From a bacterium (GTDB lineage: Bacteria; Cyanobacteriota; Vampirovibrionia; Gastranaerophilales; Gastranaerophilaceae): 42,236 nucleotides of DNA. The DNA lies in the NCBI GenBank assembly GCA_017629215.1, contig JAGBXP010000038.1, positions 1 to 42,236 of the forward strand, read 5' to 3'. Below the pieces are notes generated by a model that had not been told where the DNA came from, searched no databases, and saw only the letters and a program-made list of their open reading frames with translations. Made by a program: the position numbers and the translations under genes. Below, piece by piece: positions 1 through 7,658 of this stretch. Every line of letters begins with the position of its first letter. The first letter of the stretch is position 1.

Positions 1-1
1 A

Positions 2-73
2 CGTGGCATTATGAAAGAGGCATTAAAGAAGGTGTGTGATGAGTTAGAAGGTAAACCGCTTGAAGAACCTTAA
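2..73 (+). CDS. C-terminal tail of an unknown gene (cut by window edge)
   Basis: An open frame enters from the left edge and ends with TAA at 71-73; the visible tail is 23 residues, ending KPLEEP. It is followed after about 40 bp by a strong terminator, so it is probably the last gene of its operon. An in-frame ATG at 11 exists but has no ribosome site, so the gene most likely starts outside the window. No family can be named from so short a tail. Confidence 0.5.
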   Translation, partial: RGIMKEALKKVCDELEGKPLEEP

Positions 74-111
74 AATACTGCACCTGAACTTGGGTTATAA
101 AATAAAAAATT

Positions 112-140
112 AAAAAGTCGGGTTTATAACCCGGCTTTTT
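112..140 (+). terminator. Rho-independent terminator
   Basis: A 13-bp stem (AAAAAGTCGGGTT / AACCCGGCTTTTT, one G-T pair) with a 3-nt loop ends in a T-run. It closes the operon entering from the left edge. Confidence 0.85.
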
Positions 141-167
141 ATATGCAATTAACAAGGAGAGGATACA

Positions 168-308
168 ATGTATCAAGCAAAGTGAAAAGATAGAGTTTTT
201 TCTATAACTTCTAATACAATAAGAACCCTGACTGAGCTTGGTACAAGCTACAAAGTCAAGAAAAAAACAGATAGCACGAGTTTGATAATAATAAAAAGCC
301 TCATTTAA
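168..308 (+). pseudogene. Short frame with excellent RBS but TGA at codon 6
   Basis: AAGGAGAGG sits 5 nt before ATG 168, one of the best ribosome sites in the window, yet the frame stops at codon 6 (MYQAK then TGA at 183-185). Reading through the TGA gives 40 further codons to TAA at 306-308, with protein-like composition (KDRVFSITSNTIRTL...). TGA is a normal stop elsewhere here (the histidine kinase ends with it), so a decayed gene is the simplest reading. The 3' end overlaps a minus-strand terminator, suggesting the original gene was truncated. A recoded phage remnant is a less likely alternative. Confidence 0.35.
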
Positions 309-318
309 TTAATGAGGC
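290..318 (-). terminator. Terminator of the minus-strand gene at 363-536
   Basis: GCCTCATT / AATGAGGC stem (298-318, loop of 5) is followed on the minus strand by a T-rich run (290-297). It lies 45 bp past the stop of the minus-strand gene and supports that gene being real. Confidence 0.7.
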
Positions 319-362
319 GCATAGATAAGTGATTGGGGAATTTAATTAAGTAAGTAAGTTTA

Positions 363-536
363 TTATTTTTTCACTCTCGAAATAAAAGTAACTCTTGATT
401 TCATATCCATTGCAAAAAGACGCATTTCATCAATTAGGATGTGAGATCTATCTTCTGGAGAATTTTCATTAATGAAAAATTCTTTTGAAATTTGTGTTGC
501 CATTGCATTGATATTATAGCTTTGTAGTGTTGCCAT
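363..536 (-). CDS. Unknown small protein (57 aa)
   Basis: Unrecognised. The ATG at 536 (MATLQSYN...) is preferred over the one 21 bp upstream because GAGG lies 6 nt before it, while the longer start has no clear site. The protein is soluble, with no signal or membrane segment, and has a basic C-terminus (SRVKK). It has its own terminator downstream and faces an AT-rich divergent spacer shared with the gene at 797. No function is proposed. Confidence 0.5.
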   Translation of the reverse strand: MATLQSYNINAMATQISKEFFINENSPEDRSHILIDEMRLFAMDMKSRVTFISRVKK

Positions 537-776
537 CGCTCGCCTCGTTGTTTTCATCTTACATCTATATAAAGTTTTTTCAGAAACACGAATTTCTGAG
601 AATATATCTTTTTGTTACAAAACTTAATAAAAACGACAGCTTGGTATTATACTTTGTTAATATAAAAAAGCGAGATATATCTGCGTTTGAGATTGTTATT
701 GTAACAAATTGTAAATATTATTTTAAAATAATTAAAGTTTTTAGAAAATGTGCCGATATATATTATATATCAAATA

Positions 777-790
777 TATAATACTAGAGG
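777..790 (+). promoter_or_regulatory. -10 box and ribosome site of the 797 gene
   Basis: TATAAT at 777-782 is followed by AGAGG at 786-790, 6 nt before ATG 797. The -35 region is only AT-rich. The rest of the 560-776 spacer is very AT-rich and shows no gene I would support. Confidence 0.45.
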
Positions 791-796
791 TGTGTT

Positions 797-1258
797 ATGT
801 CGAATTTTACAGTTAATGGTGTTTATTCATATTCCAGTTCGAATATTTATTCATATTTAGGCAGAGTACCTTTGAATTCAAGAAAGTTAGAAGAAGCTTT
901 TGATGAGTTTAATATTACTCCTACTGGTAGTGTTGATGACTTAAAAAAATTAGAAAGAGCGATGTATGCTGAGTATTCTGAACAGGTACAGAGTCAGATT
1001 GCTAATCAGAACGGAAAGGAAATAGCACCTTGGGCAGGATTATGCGCACAAATAGGAGTTAAGGCTACTGGTGATTATGAAAAAGACTATGCAGCTTTTA
1101 ATGATGCAATTAGATTGCTTTCACAAAGTGCGATAGATGGTCAAGCAATGGCATATTTTGCAGGGTTAAAGACAGAAGCTTATAAAGTTTTTGAGCAACC
1201 AAATGATACCAAAGAACCGATAACTTATGAGGTTTTCCAAGCGCAATTCTTGAGATAA
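797..1258 (+). CDS. Unknown soluble protein (153 aa)
   Basis: Unrecognised. ATG 797 has AGAGG 6 nt upstream. The N-terminus is rich in Ser/Tyr/Asn (about residues 1-25), followed by a mainly helical, acidic body. No signal peptide, membrane segment or catalytic motif is visible. It is flanked by its own promoter-like box and a strong terminator, so it is probably monocistronic. It is likely a lineage-specific protein; no function is proposed. Confidence 0.65.
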   Translation: MSNFTVNGVYSYSSSNIYSYLGRVPLNSRKLEEAFDEFNITPTGSVDDLKKLERAMYAEYSEQVQSQIANQNGKEIAPWAGLCAQIGVKATGDYEKDYAAFNDAIRLLSQSAIDGQAMAYFAGLKTEAYKVFEQPNDTKEPITYEVFQAQFLR

Positions 1259-1279
1259 GCTTCATATAGTAAACCAAAG

Positions 1280-1309
1280 CCTCTTATTGTGATATAATCC
1301 AATAAGAGG
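1280..1309 (+). terminator. Terminator hairpin overlapping promoter and RBS of the SDR gene
   Basis: A perfect 10-bp stem (CCTCTTATTG 1280-1289 / CAATAAGAGG 1300-1309) with T5 after it closes the 797 gene. The 10-nt loop holds an extended -10 box, TGATATAAT (1290-1298), and the 3' arm holds AAGAGG (1304-1309), 8 nt before the SDR start codon at 1318. One 30-bp element thus seems to act as terminator, promoter core and ribosome site. Confidence 0.75.
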
Positions 1310-1317
1310 TTTTTATT

Positions 1318-2025
1318 ATGAATATACTTATAACTGGTGCAACTCGTGGAATAGGCAAAGCTATTGCAGAACGGTTTATAAAAGAAGGCGCAAATGTATT
1401 TGTTTCTGGAAGAAATGAAAAATTATTAGTTTCTTATAAAGATTATTGTTGCTGTGATTTAGCGTTAAAAGATGGGGTTGAAAAATTAGGCTCTTATATT
1501 CAAGAGAAGAAAATTGATGTGTTGGTGAATAACGCAGGTGAATATCTTTATACTCCTGTTTTAGAAGGTTTTAATTATAGCCAGTTGGAGCATATTTTTA
1601 GATTAAACATAGAAGCTCCATTATATTTGATTTCGAAAGCTGTTCCGTATATGAAGGAGCAAGGGTTTGGAAGGGTTATTAATATTGGTTCAATAAGTGG
1701 TGTTATGGGTGAAGCTTATGCAAGCTTGTATTCTGCAACAAAGTCTGGTTTGATAGGTGCAACAAAAGCTTTAGCACTAGAACTTGCAGAATACAATATA
1801 ACTGTAAATACTATTAATCCAGGTTGGGTTGATACAGAGCTTGGAAATTCTTCGTGTGATGATAGTTGTTTTTCAAAGGAAGAAATTGTAGAATGTATTC
1901 CACAAAGAAGGTTTGTTGATCCATCTGAAGTAGCAGGCATGGTAAAATATTTGACATTAGATGAAGCAAAGGGTGTAACTGGTCAATCAATTAATTTGTG
2001 TGCAGGTTTAAGTGTTGGATATTAA
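1318..2025 (+). CDS. SDR-family NAD(P)-dependent oxidoreductase (FabG-like)
   Basis: Classical short-chain dehydrogenase/reductase of usual length (235 aa). Visible are the nucleotide-binding TGATRGIG (6-13), NNAG (71-74), catalytic Ser125 and the YSATK motif (Tyr138, Lys142), then INPGWVDT after strand 6. The C-terminus ends GQSINLCAGLSVGY, as in FabG-like reductases. The substrate cannot be read from sequence; 3-oxoacyl-ACP reductase activity is possible but there are no fatty-acid genes beside it. AAGAGG in the preceding terminator arm is its ribosome site. It appears to stand alone. Confidence 0.9.
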   Translation: MNILITGATRGIGKAIAERFIKEGANVFVSGRNEKLLVSYKDYCCCDLALKDGVEKLGSYIQEKKIDVLVNNAGEYLYTPVLEGFNYSQLEHIFRLNIEAPLYLISKAVPYMKEQGFGRVINIGSISGVMGEAYASLYSATKSGLIGATKALALELAEYNITVNTINPGWVDTELGNSSCDDSCFSKEEIVECIPQRRFVDPSEVAGMVKYLTLDEAKGVTGQSINLCAGLSVGY

Positions 2026-2137
2026 TTTAGTTTAGAGCCAAGTTTAGAAGAAATTTCGTCTTTACGAGCGAATGCGAAGCAATCCAGAGTTTAATTTTCT
2101 GCCATCCTGAAAAAACGTAACTTCTTCTAAACTAAAT
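2025..2137. repeat. Intergenic repeat element bounded by a 12-bp inverted repeat
   Basis: ATTTAGTTTAGA (2025-2036) is the exact inverse of TCTAAACTAAAT (2126-2137), and GTTTAGAAGAA (2042-2052) of TTCTTCTAAAC (2122-2132). Between them lies the dispersed core GCGAAGCAATCCAGA (2074-2088), also present at 8903-8940 and, inverted, at 22137-22168. It looks like a REP/MITE-type non-coding element. Confidence 0.6.
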
Positions 2138-2218
2138 AAACTCCATCTTGAGAACTTGCCTTTATAATAAACTTGTATTAAAATAAGTTTGATTTGAGAG
2201 ATTTGAGGATATTAATAT

Positions 2219-2752
2219 ATGAAAAAAGCTTTATTAATTGCAACTGTTCTTTTTGTAGCAGTAATTTCTACAGCTTGTATTAATAATATCGCTGTACAAG
2301 AATTAAACATCAAAGCTGCTGAATATATGCAAAAAGGAGATTATGATGCAGCTATAAATAGGCTTCAAGCTAGTTTAGATTTAGACTCTACAATGTATGA
2401 AACATACTATAATTTAGGGATTGCAGCAACTAAAGCAAAGAAATATGATATTGCTATTGATGCGTTAAACCAAGGTATAAAAATCAAATCAGACTATAAC
2501 AACTTCTACTACTCGCTTGCTGTAGCTCAAGCTGAATACGCAGAAGTACTTACAGACTCTGACGATGACAAAAAAGAGATTTCTAAAGATGATAAAGCAA
2601 AATCTGATAGCCTAAAACTCTTAGCTATCGAAAATGCTCAAAAATATTTACAACTCGAGCCAAATGCAGAAGATAAAGAAGAAGTAGAAAATTTTATAAG
2701 CGATATAAAAAAGGTTGAGCAAGAAAAACAGCCCGTATTATTGAAAGGCTAG
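2219..2752 (+). CDS. TPR-repeat lipoprotein
   Basis: A 177-aa exported protein with a lipoprotein-type signal: MKKALLIATVLFVAV, then STAC with Cys20 as the probable lipidation site (the -3 Ser is unusual). The body carries two to three tetratricopeptide repeats (about residues 32-100: GDYDAAINRLQASLDLD, then YNLGIAATKAKKYDIAIDALNQGI) and a charged C-terminus. TPRs usually bind partner proteins. It ends 1 bp before lgt, the enzyme that lipidates such proteins, so the two are very probably co-transcribed. Confidence 0.75.
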   Translation: MKKALLIATVLFVAVISTACINNIAVQELNIKAAEYMQKGDYDAAINRLQASLDLDSTMYETYYNLGIAATKAKKYDIAIDALNQGIKIKSDYNNFYYSLAVAQAEYAEVLTDSDDDKKEISKDDKAKSDSLKLLAIENAQKYLQLEPNAEDKEEVENFISDIKKVEQEKQPVLLKG

Positions 2753-2753
2753 T

Positions 2754-3551
2754 ATGTTTGCATCTCATTCTCAAATTATATGTACAATATTTGGTGTCAA
2801 TATATATTTTTACGGTGTTATACTTGCATTAGCAATTGTCTTAGGAACTTGTCTTTCTGAATATCTAGGTGTTAAATATTTTAATCTTAAAAAAGACACG
2901 ATTATTGATTTAGCACCATATTTAATTATATCAGGGATTATTGGAGCAAGATTATATTATTGTTGCTTAAATTATGATTTCTATTCAAGATTTCCTACTG
3001 AAATCCTAGCTATAAGACATGGTGGAATTTCTATACATGGTGCAATTTTAGGAGGAATAATTGGTTTATTAATATATGCTAAAAAACATAAAATTTCAGC
3101 ATTAAAATTAGCAGATATATCAGCTGTTGGTTTAGTAATTGCTCAAGCTATTGGACGTTGGGGTAATTTCTTTAACTCGGAAGCCTTTGGGACTCCAACA
3201 AACTTGCCTTGGAAGCTATATATTGCACCTCAATATAGGCCAATACCATATACTCAAAATGAATATTTCCATCCAACTTTTTTATACGAAAGCATTTTAG
3301 ATTTTGGAATTTTCTTAATTTTATTTTATTTACTTAAAAATAAGATTTTTAATAAAGATGGTAACATTGCATGCCTATATTTGATTTTATATTCAATTGC
3401 AAGAATTTTAGTTGAATCATTAAGAATTGATAGCGTTTGTTATATACACGGCATACCTATTGCAATCGTTATCTCAATTTGTGTAATAATTATATCTATA
3501 ATAGTATTATTTTTAAATAACAAATGTTATATAAATACATTAAATAAGTAG
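2754..3551 (+). CDS. lgt: Prolipoprotein diacylglyceryl transferase
   Basis: Transfers a diacylglyceryl group from phosphatidylglycerol to the lipobox cysteine of prolipoproteins in the inner membrane. It has the usual length (265 aa) and several membrane helices. The signature is clear: RHGGISIHGAILGG (about 88-101), the IGRWGNFFNSEAFG segment with its essential Arg and Asn, and HPTFLYES further on. It starts 1 bp after the TPR lipoprotein stop, so it is probably translationally coupled, and is followed within 6 bp by an alcohol dehydrogenase. Confidence 0.95.
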   Translation: MFASHSQIICTIFGVNIYFYGVILALAIVLGTCLSEYLGVKYFNLKKDTIIDLAPYLIISGIIGARLYYCCLNYDFYSRFPTEILAIRHGGISIHGAILGGIIGLLIYAKKHKISALKLADISAVGLVIAQAIGRWGNFFNSEAFGTPTNLPWKLYIAPQYRPIPYTQNEYFHPTFLYESILDFGIFLILFYLLKNKIFNKDGNIACLYLILYSIARILVESLRIDSVCYIHGIPIAIVISICVIIISIIVLFLNNKCYINTLNK

Positions 3552-3557
3552 GTTTCT

Positions 3558-4589
3558 ATGAAAGCGATTTTATTTTATGGTCCACAAGATATAAGATATG
3601 AAAATACAATGATAAAACCATTATCAGATGGTGAAATTTTAGTTAAAGTTAAATCAGCACTTACTTGTGGCACTGATGTTAAAACATTTCGCCGTGGACA
3701 TCCTGTTTTAATAAAAAACATACCTTCAGGGTTTGGACACGAATTTTCTGGTATTGTAGAAAAAGTTTCAGATAATGTTACTAACGTGAAAGTTGGAGAC
3801 AGGGTTGTTTGTGCTAATTCAGCTCCTTGCGGAGAATGTTTTCATTGTAGAAAAAATGAATATAATCTTTGTGATAATTTAGATTTATTAAATGGAGCTT
3901 ATGCAGAATATATTGTTGTGCCTGAACGAATTGTAAAAAAGAACACATTAATTTTACCAGATAGTCTTTCATTTGATAAAGCAGCTTTTACAGAACCACT
4001 TGCAAATGTTGTACATGGCGTAGAACGAACAGGGATAAAACCTGGAGATACTGTCGGAGTAATTGGTATTGGTCCAATAGGATTAATGTTTGCACGAGTT
4101 GCAAAACTAAAAGGAGCAAGAGTTATTGCTGCTGGTAGAAATAAAGAGAAATTAAGACTCGCAGAAGAATTTGCTCATGCAGATGAAATAATTGATTTAA
4201 AAAAATATTTAAACCCAGAAAAAATTTTTAGAGATTTCTCCGAAGAAAAAAGAGGACTTGATGTTATGGTTGAATGCGTTGGACTACCTGAAATATGGGA
4301 ACGTGCGTTTTCTTGTGTTCGCAAAGGTGGAACCGTTCACTTTTTTGGAGGCTGTAAATCTGGCTCTAAAGTTACTTTTGACACAACAAAAATGCACTAT
4401 GGTGATATTAAATTAATGAGCGTATTCCATCATACACCACAATACTTTAGAGAAGCATTAGACTTAATAGCATCTGGTAAAGTTGACGTAGAAAAACTAA
4501 TTACAGATACATTACCATTAGAAAAATTAGAATACGCAATGGAACAACATATCGCAGGAAATGCTATTAAATTTTTAATCAAGCCTTAA
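3558..4589 (+). CDS. Zinc-dependent medium-chain alcohol/polyol dehydrogenase
   Basis: MDR-superfamily oxidoreductase (343 aa). Catalytic-zinc residues are Cys37, His61 and Glu62 (GHEFSG); the structural-zinc lobe has Cys91, 94, 97 and 105; the Rossmann motif GIGPIG is at 170-175. The layout fits sorbitol/threonine-dehydrogenase-like members acting on secondary alcohols of sugars or amino acids; the substrate is not decidable. It lies 6 bp behind lgt, with TAGG before the start, so it is probably in the same transcript although functionally unrelated. Confidence 0.88.
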   Translation: MKAILFYGPQDIRYENTMIKPLSDGEILVKVKSALTCGTDVKTFRRGHPVLIKNIPSGFGHEFSGIVEKVSDNVTNVKVGDRVVCANSAPCGECFHCRKNEYNLCDNLDLLNGAYAEYIVVPERIVKKNTLILPDSLSFDKAAFTEPLANVVHGVERTGIKPGDTVGVIGIGPIGLMFARVAKLKGARVIAAGRNKEKLRLAEEFAHADEIIDLKKYLNPEKIFRDFSEEKRGLDVMVECVGLPEIWERAFSCVRKGGTVHFFGGCKSGSKVTFDTTKMHYGDIKLMSVFHHTPQYFREALDLIASGKVDVEKLITDTLPLEKLEYAMEQHIAGNAIKFLIKP

Positions 4590-4600
4590 TTAAAAACAGC

Positions 4601-5212
4601 TTAAAGTATTTCCATCAATATTTCATCTTGTCTAGTTTCAGGAATTTCATTCAAATCTGGAAGCTCAGATTCCTTGGCTGGATTTGAAATCTCTGTAACT
4701 TTATCTGACGCAATCGCAGGTTTTACTGTATATTTTGAAATAAAAGGATCAGGATTACGTTTTAAATTATGATAATCTTGCATAATAACATTTACAAAAC
4801 GCTTTGTTTCCTTAAAAGGTGGAATTGTACCACCATATTTTTTAACATTTCCTGGACCTGCATTATATGCTGCTAAAGCTAGTTCTGTAGAACCAAACAT
4901 TTTATACATCATTTTATAATAAGTTAACCCTGCTTTAATATTTTCGTTCAAATAATAAGGATTATAACCAATCTTTTTAGCTGTAGAAGGTAGCACTTGA
5001 AACACTCCTACTGCACCATAAGGACTTTTTAATTCATGTCTAAACCCTGATTCCTTTTTTGCAATACTTAATGCTAAGGCTGGATCGACTCCCATTTCCA
5101 TAGAATGCTTAACAATGCTCTCTTTTATAACATCTTCAGATATTGCTGCGTATGAATTTGTGGTTAGGAATGATAATACTGCAATAGCTGTTAAGACTAC
5201 TTTTTTAATCAT
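4601..5212 (-). CDS. Lytic transglycosylase, SLT (LysM-less) type
   Basis: Secreted or periplasmic murein-cleaving enzyme (203 aa). A signal peptide (1-22, cleavage near SYA-A) precedes one SLT domain (about 30-135) with the catalytic Glu54 in AKKESGF, then GAVGVFQVLPSTAKKIG and the ALAAYNAGPGNVKKYGG motif. The C-terminal 70 residues are a low-complexity acidic tail without a known fold. GAGGA lies 5-6 nt before the ATG. It faces the zinc dehydrogenase convergently, 11 bp apart, without an obvious terminator. Confidence 0.92.
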   Translation of the reverse strand: MIKKVVLTAIAVLSFLTTNSYAAISEDVIKESIVKHSMEMGVDPALALSIAKKESGFRHELKSPYGAVGVFQVLPSTAKKIGYNPYYLNENIKAGLTYYKMMYKMFGSTELALAAYNAGPGNVKKYGGTIPPFKETKRFVNVIMQDYHNLKRNPDPFISKYTVKPAIASDKVTEISNPAKESELPDLNEIPETRQDEILMEIL

Positions 5213-5372
5213 CGAAATCCTCGTTGTACTTGTAAATTGAATTCTGTATATTATTTCGAAAATCCTCCCTACGGTTTCACTATGTTCTCAAATAAACCAT
5301 ACCAGAATGTCTTTCCTAAATTTTTACGTGCTAGATTTCCATCATCGCTTCGCTCAAACTTGTTAGGCGACT

Positions 5373-5422
5373 ATTTCTGTTATTATTTATCTTCCGGTTT
5401 GGATAAATAGATACACAGAAAT
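5373..5422. other. Long interrupted inverted repeat (16 paired bp)
   Basis: ATTTCTGT (5373-5380) pairs with ACAGAAAT (5415-5422), and inside it TATTTATC (5384-5391) pairs with GATAAATA (5402-5409). No T-run follows on either strand, so it is not a simple terminator. It lies between two minus-strand genes, downstream of the STAS-like gene and upstream of the transglycosylase. The rest of 5216-5482 holds no gene I can support. Confidence 0.5.
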
Positions 5423-5482
5423 TGTATCAACAACATTCTATATTAAACAAAAAAATATTTCAACATGCCAGTATCATTGTGT

Positions 5483-5815
5483 CTAAACTATAGCAAACTG
5501 TCTATTAATAAGTTGTCTTGAATTTTCTTTAAAGTCTTGTTCTGAGACATATAATTTAATACTCTTATCAACATTCATAATATTAAATAAAACAAATATA
5601 TCTGATGGAATATTAAATATCGACAAATCTCTATTTGCTATTTTTTTTAATTCTTCTATAAATTCAATAGCACAGTCTTGAACGTATGTTAAATCCAAAG
5701 CTACGTTGCGTTTTTCATTAATTACCATTGAAACTATCTTTGAAATTTTACGACTATCTAACTTTGCTGATAGAGGTGTAATTATGCAAATTTTATCATT
5801 ATCACGAATTTCCAT
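5483..5815 (-). CDS. STAS-like protein (anti-sigma-antagonist fold)
   Basis: A 110-aa soluble protein whose pattern fits a lone STAS domain: an N-terminal strand, VALDLTYVQDCAIEFIEELKKIA (about 38-60) in place of the usual DLS-x-V-x-x-[DN]-S segment, then LSIFNIPSDIFVLFNIMNVDKSI (about 64-86). The Ser that is phosphorylated in SpoIIAA-type antagonists is not seen; the position reads DCA. It may be a structural or signalling STAS without phospho-control. It follows dxs by 85 bp on the same strand and may have its own promoter. The family call is from pattern only. Confidence 0.6.
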   Translation of the reverse strand: MEIRDNDKICIITPLSAKLDSRKISKIVSMVINEKRNVALDLTYVQDCAIEFIEELKKIANRDLSIFNIPSDIFVLFNIMNVDKSIKLYVSEQDFKENSRQLINRQFAIV

Positions 5816-5821
5816 AATTAC

Positions 5822-5850
5822 ATCATATATTTTTTAAGTTTTTTTTGAAA
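5822..5850 (-). promoter_or_regulatory. Possible promoter of the STAS-like gene (leaderless)
   Basis: On the minus strand TATGAT (5827-5822) ends 6 nt before the ATG at 5815, and no Shine-Dalgarno is seen. A weak TTTCAA-like -35 lies about 17 bp further upstream. Same geometry as the stronger leaderless candidates in this window. Confidence 0.35.
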
Positions 5851-5900
5851 TTATATAAAAATATAAAAAATCTCTAACTAAAGTTTAATAAATCAAAATA

Positions 5901-7646
5901 TTATAAAATTTTCATAATATCATCAAAAATTAGTTCTTTAGTTAGCCTATAACGAATGTATAATTCATCAATAGAAATTCTATCAGTAAATTCTTTCTTA
6001 GCTCCATAATTTAAAACTTTCATATTAGAATTTCCATAAAATCTAGAAATTTTTTCACCAAAACCACCATCAAGCACACCGTCCTCAAGTGTTACTACAA
6101 TATTGTGATTTTGTTTTAACCTTTCTAGCAAATCCTCATCAATTCCAGTTATAAATCTTGGGTTAATGATTGTTGGTTCAAAACTTAGCTTGTTTTTTAT
6201 TTCATCAGCAACCTTGTTTGCAAGAGACAAAAATCCACCTAAGCCAATAATTGCAACCTTTTCACCTGCTTGTTCAACTTTAAATTTATTTAATATTGAA
6301 TAATTAGTTTTATCTTCAACGCCAGTAGATATTAATTCTGTATTTGGAACTCTTATACCTACTGGGAATTGATTTTGCTCAACAGACCAGTTTAACATAG
6401 CAAGGTATTCTTCTTTATTTGTCGGTGCTAAATATACCATGTTAGGAATATTAGAAATAAGTGGAATATCAAATACGCAAAGATGTGTTGCATCAGCACC
6501 AGAAATTCCTCCCCAATGTACAAGCATGGTAATTGGTGAATTATTTAAACACAAATCTTGAGATAACTGATCATAAGTTCTTTGAACAAAAGAACTCATA
6601 ACATTAAAAATAGGTTTTGCTCCACTTTTTGCTAATGCTGAACAATAAGCAACTGCGTGTTCTTCTGCAATTCCAACATCAGTATAATGCTCTCCTAACT
6701 TAGCCCTAATTTTTGAATTAAATCCAAAAACTCCAGGAGTGCCTGCAGTAACAGTAACAAATGTTTTATCTTCTTTTGCTTTCTCTAAGATATAATCCAA
6801 AGTTATTGATGCGTATGTAGCAGGTGTTTGAGCATCAGAAGTCTTATCTAATATTCCAGGCATTACCCAGTGAAAAGTTTCTTTGTTTTCTTCAGCTTGT
6901 TTTAGTCCACAACCTTTTTGAGTGCAAATATGAACAATTATAGGATGGTCTATATTCTTTATTTTTTGGAATAATTCAATAAGTTTTTGAATATCATTAC
7001 CTTCTTTTAAGAAACAATAATCAAAACCTAATGTTTTAAAGAAATTAGATTTTGCTTCGCCATTCGTTTCTCTAAGAAGCTTTAAATTGCTATATAATCC
7101 TCCATGGTTTTCTGCAATTGACATTTCATTATCATTCACAATGATAATAAAATTCGAATTAAAAGTTGAAGCGTTATTTAAGCCTTCAAGAGCTTCACCT
7201 CCACTTAATGAACCGTCTCCTATTAGTGCAATCACATTTGATTTCTCATTCTTTAAATCACGAGCTTTAGCAACTCCACAAGCTAAACTAACAGATGTCG
7301 AAGTATGACCAATTTTAAATAAATCATGATCACATTCTTCTGGTGCAGTATAACCTGTATATTTTAAATAACATTCAGGATTTATAAACCCATCTTTTCT
7401 CCCTGTAACTATTTTATGAGGATAACATTGATGAGAAACATCATATATTATCTTATCCATAGGTGAATTAAATACATAATGTAATGCGAGAGTTGTTTCA
7501 ACTATTCCTAAATTCGGTGCCATGTGTCCACCAATTGCATTAACCTTGTTTATAATAGCATCCCTTATTTCACCTGCTAAAGTAACCATTTCTGCTAATT
7601 CAAGTTTTTTTAAATCCTCTGGTGTATTAATTTTATCAATAATCAT
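5901..7646 (-). CDS. dxs: 1-deoxy-D-xylulose-5-phosphate synthase (divergent, short form)
   Basis: ThDP-dependent condensation of pyruvate and glyceraldehyde 3-phosphate, first step of the MEP isoprenoid pathway. At 581 aa it is shorter than the usual 620-640. The DXS order is intact: GGH (39-41), SHQCYPHK (71-78), GHTSTS (113-118), ThDP motif GDGS...ND (143-172), proton-relay Glu328 (GIAEEHA), and GADATH...FD (383-393). Departures: SHQ instead of GHQ, and WGGISG where most DXS have the DRAG-x-x-G segment, so the Arg expected to meet substrate phosphate is missing. It could be a DXS paralogue with altered substrate. AGAGG precedes the start. Confidence 0.82.
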   Translation of the reverse strand: MIIDKINTPEDLKKLELAEMVTLAGEIRDAIINKVNAIGGHMAPNLGIVETTLALHYVFNSPMDKIIYDVSHQCYPHKIVTGRKDGFINPECYLKYTGYTAPEECDHDLFKIGHTSTSVSLACGVAKARDLKNEKSNVIALIGDGSLSGGEALEGLNNASTFNSNFIIIVNDNEMSIAENHGGLYSNLKLLRETNGEAKSNFFKTLGFDYCFLKEGNDIQKLIELFQKIKNIDHPIIVHICTQKGCGLKQAEENKETFHWVMPGILDKTSDAQTPATYASITLDYILEKAKEDKTFVTVTAGTPGVFGFNSKIRAKLGEHYTDVGIAEEHAVAYCSALAKSGAKPIFNVMSSFVQRTYDQLSQDLCLNNSPITMLVHWGGISGADATHLCVFDIPLISNIPNMVYLAPTNKEEYLAMLNWSVEQNQFPVGIRVPNTELISTGVEDKTNYSILNKFKVEQAGEKVAIIGLGGFLSLANKVADEIKNKLSFEPTIINPRFITGIDEDLLERLKQNHNIVVTLEDGVLDGGFGEKISRFYGNSNMKVLNYGAKKEFTDRISIDELYIRYRLTKELIFDDIMKIL

Positions 7647-7658
7647 TTAAAAACCTCT

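Noticed and set aside
527-781. 84-aa plus-strand frame in the spacer
   Set aside because: No ribosome site, overlaps the minus-strand gene start and has the composition of random AT-rich DNA.
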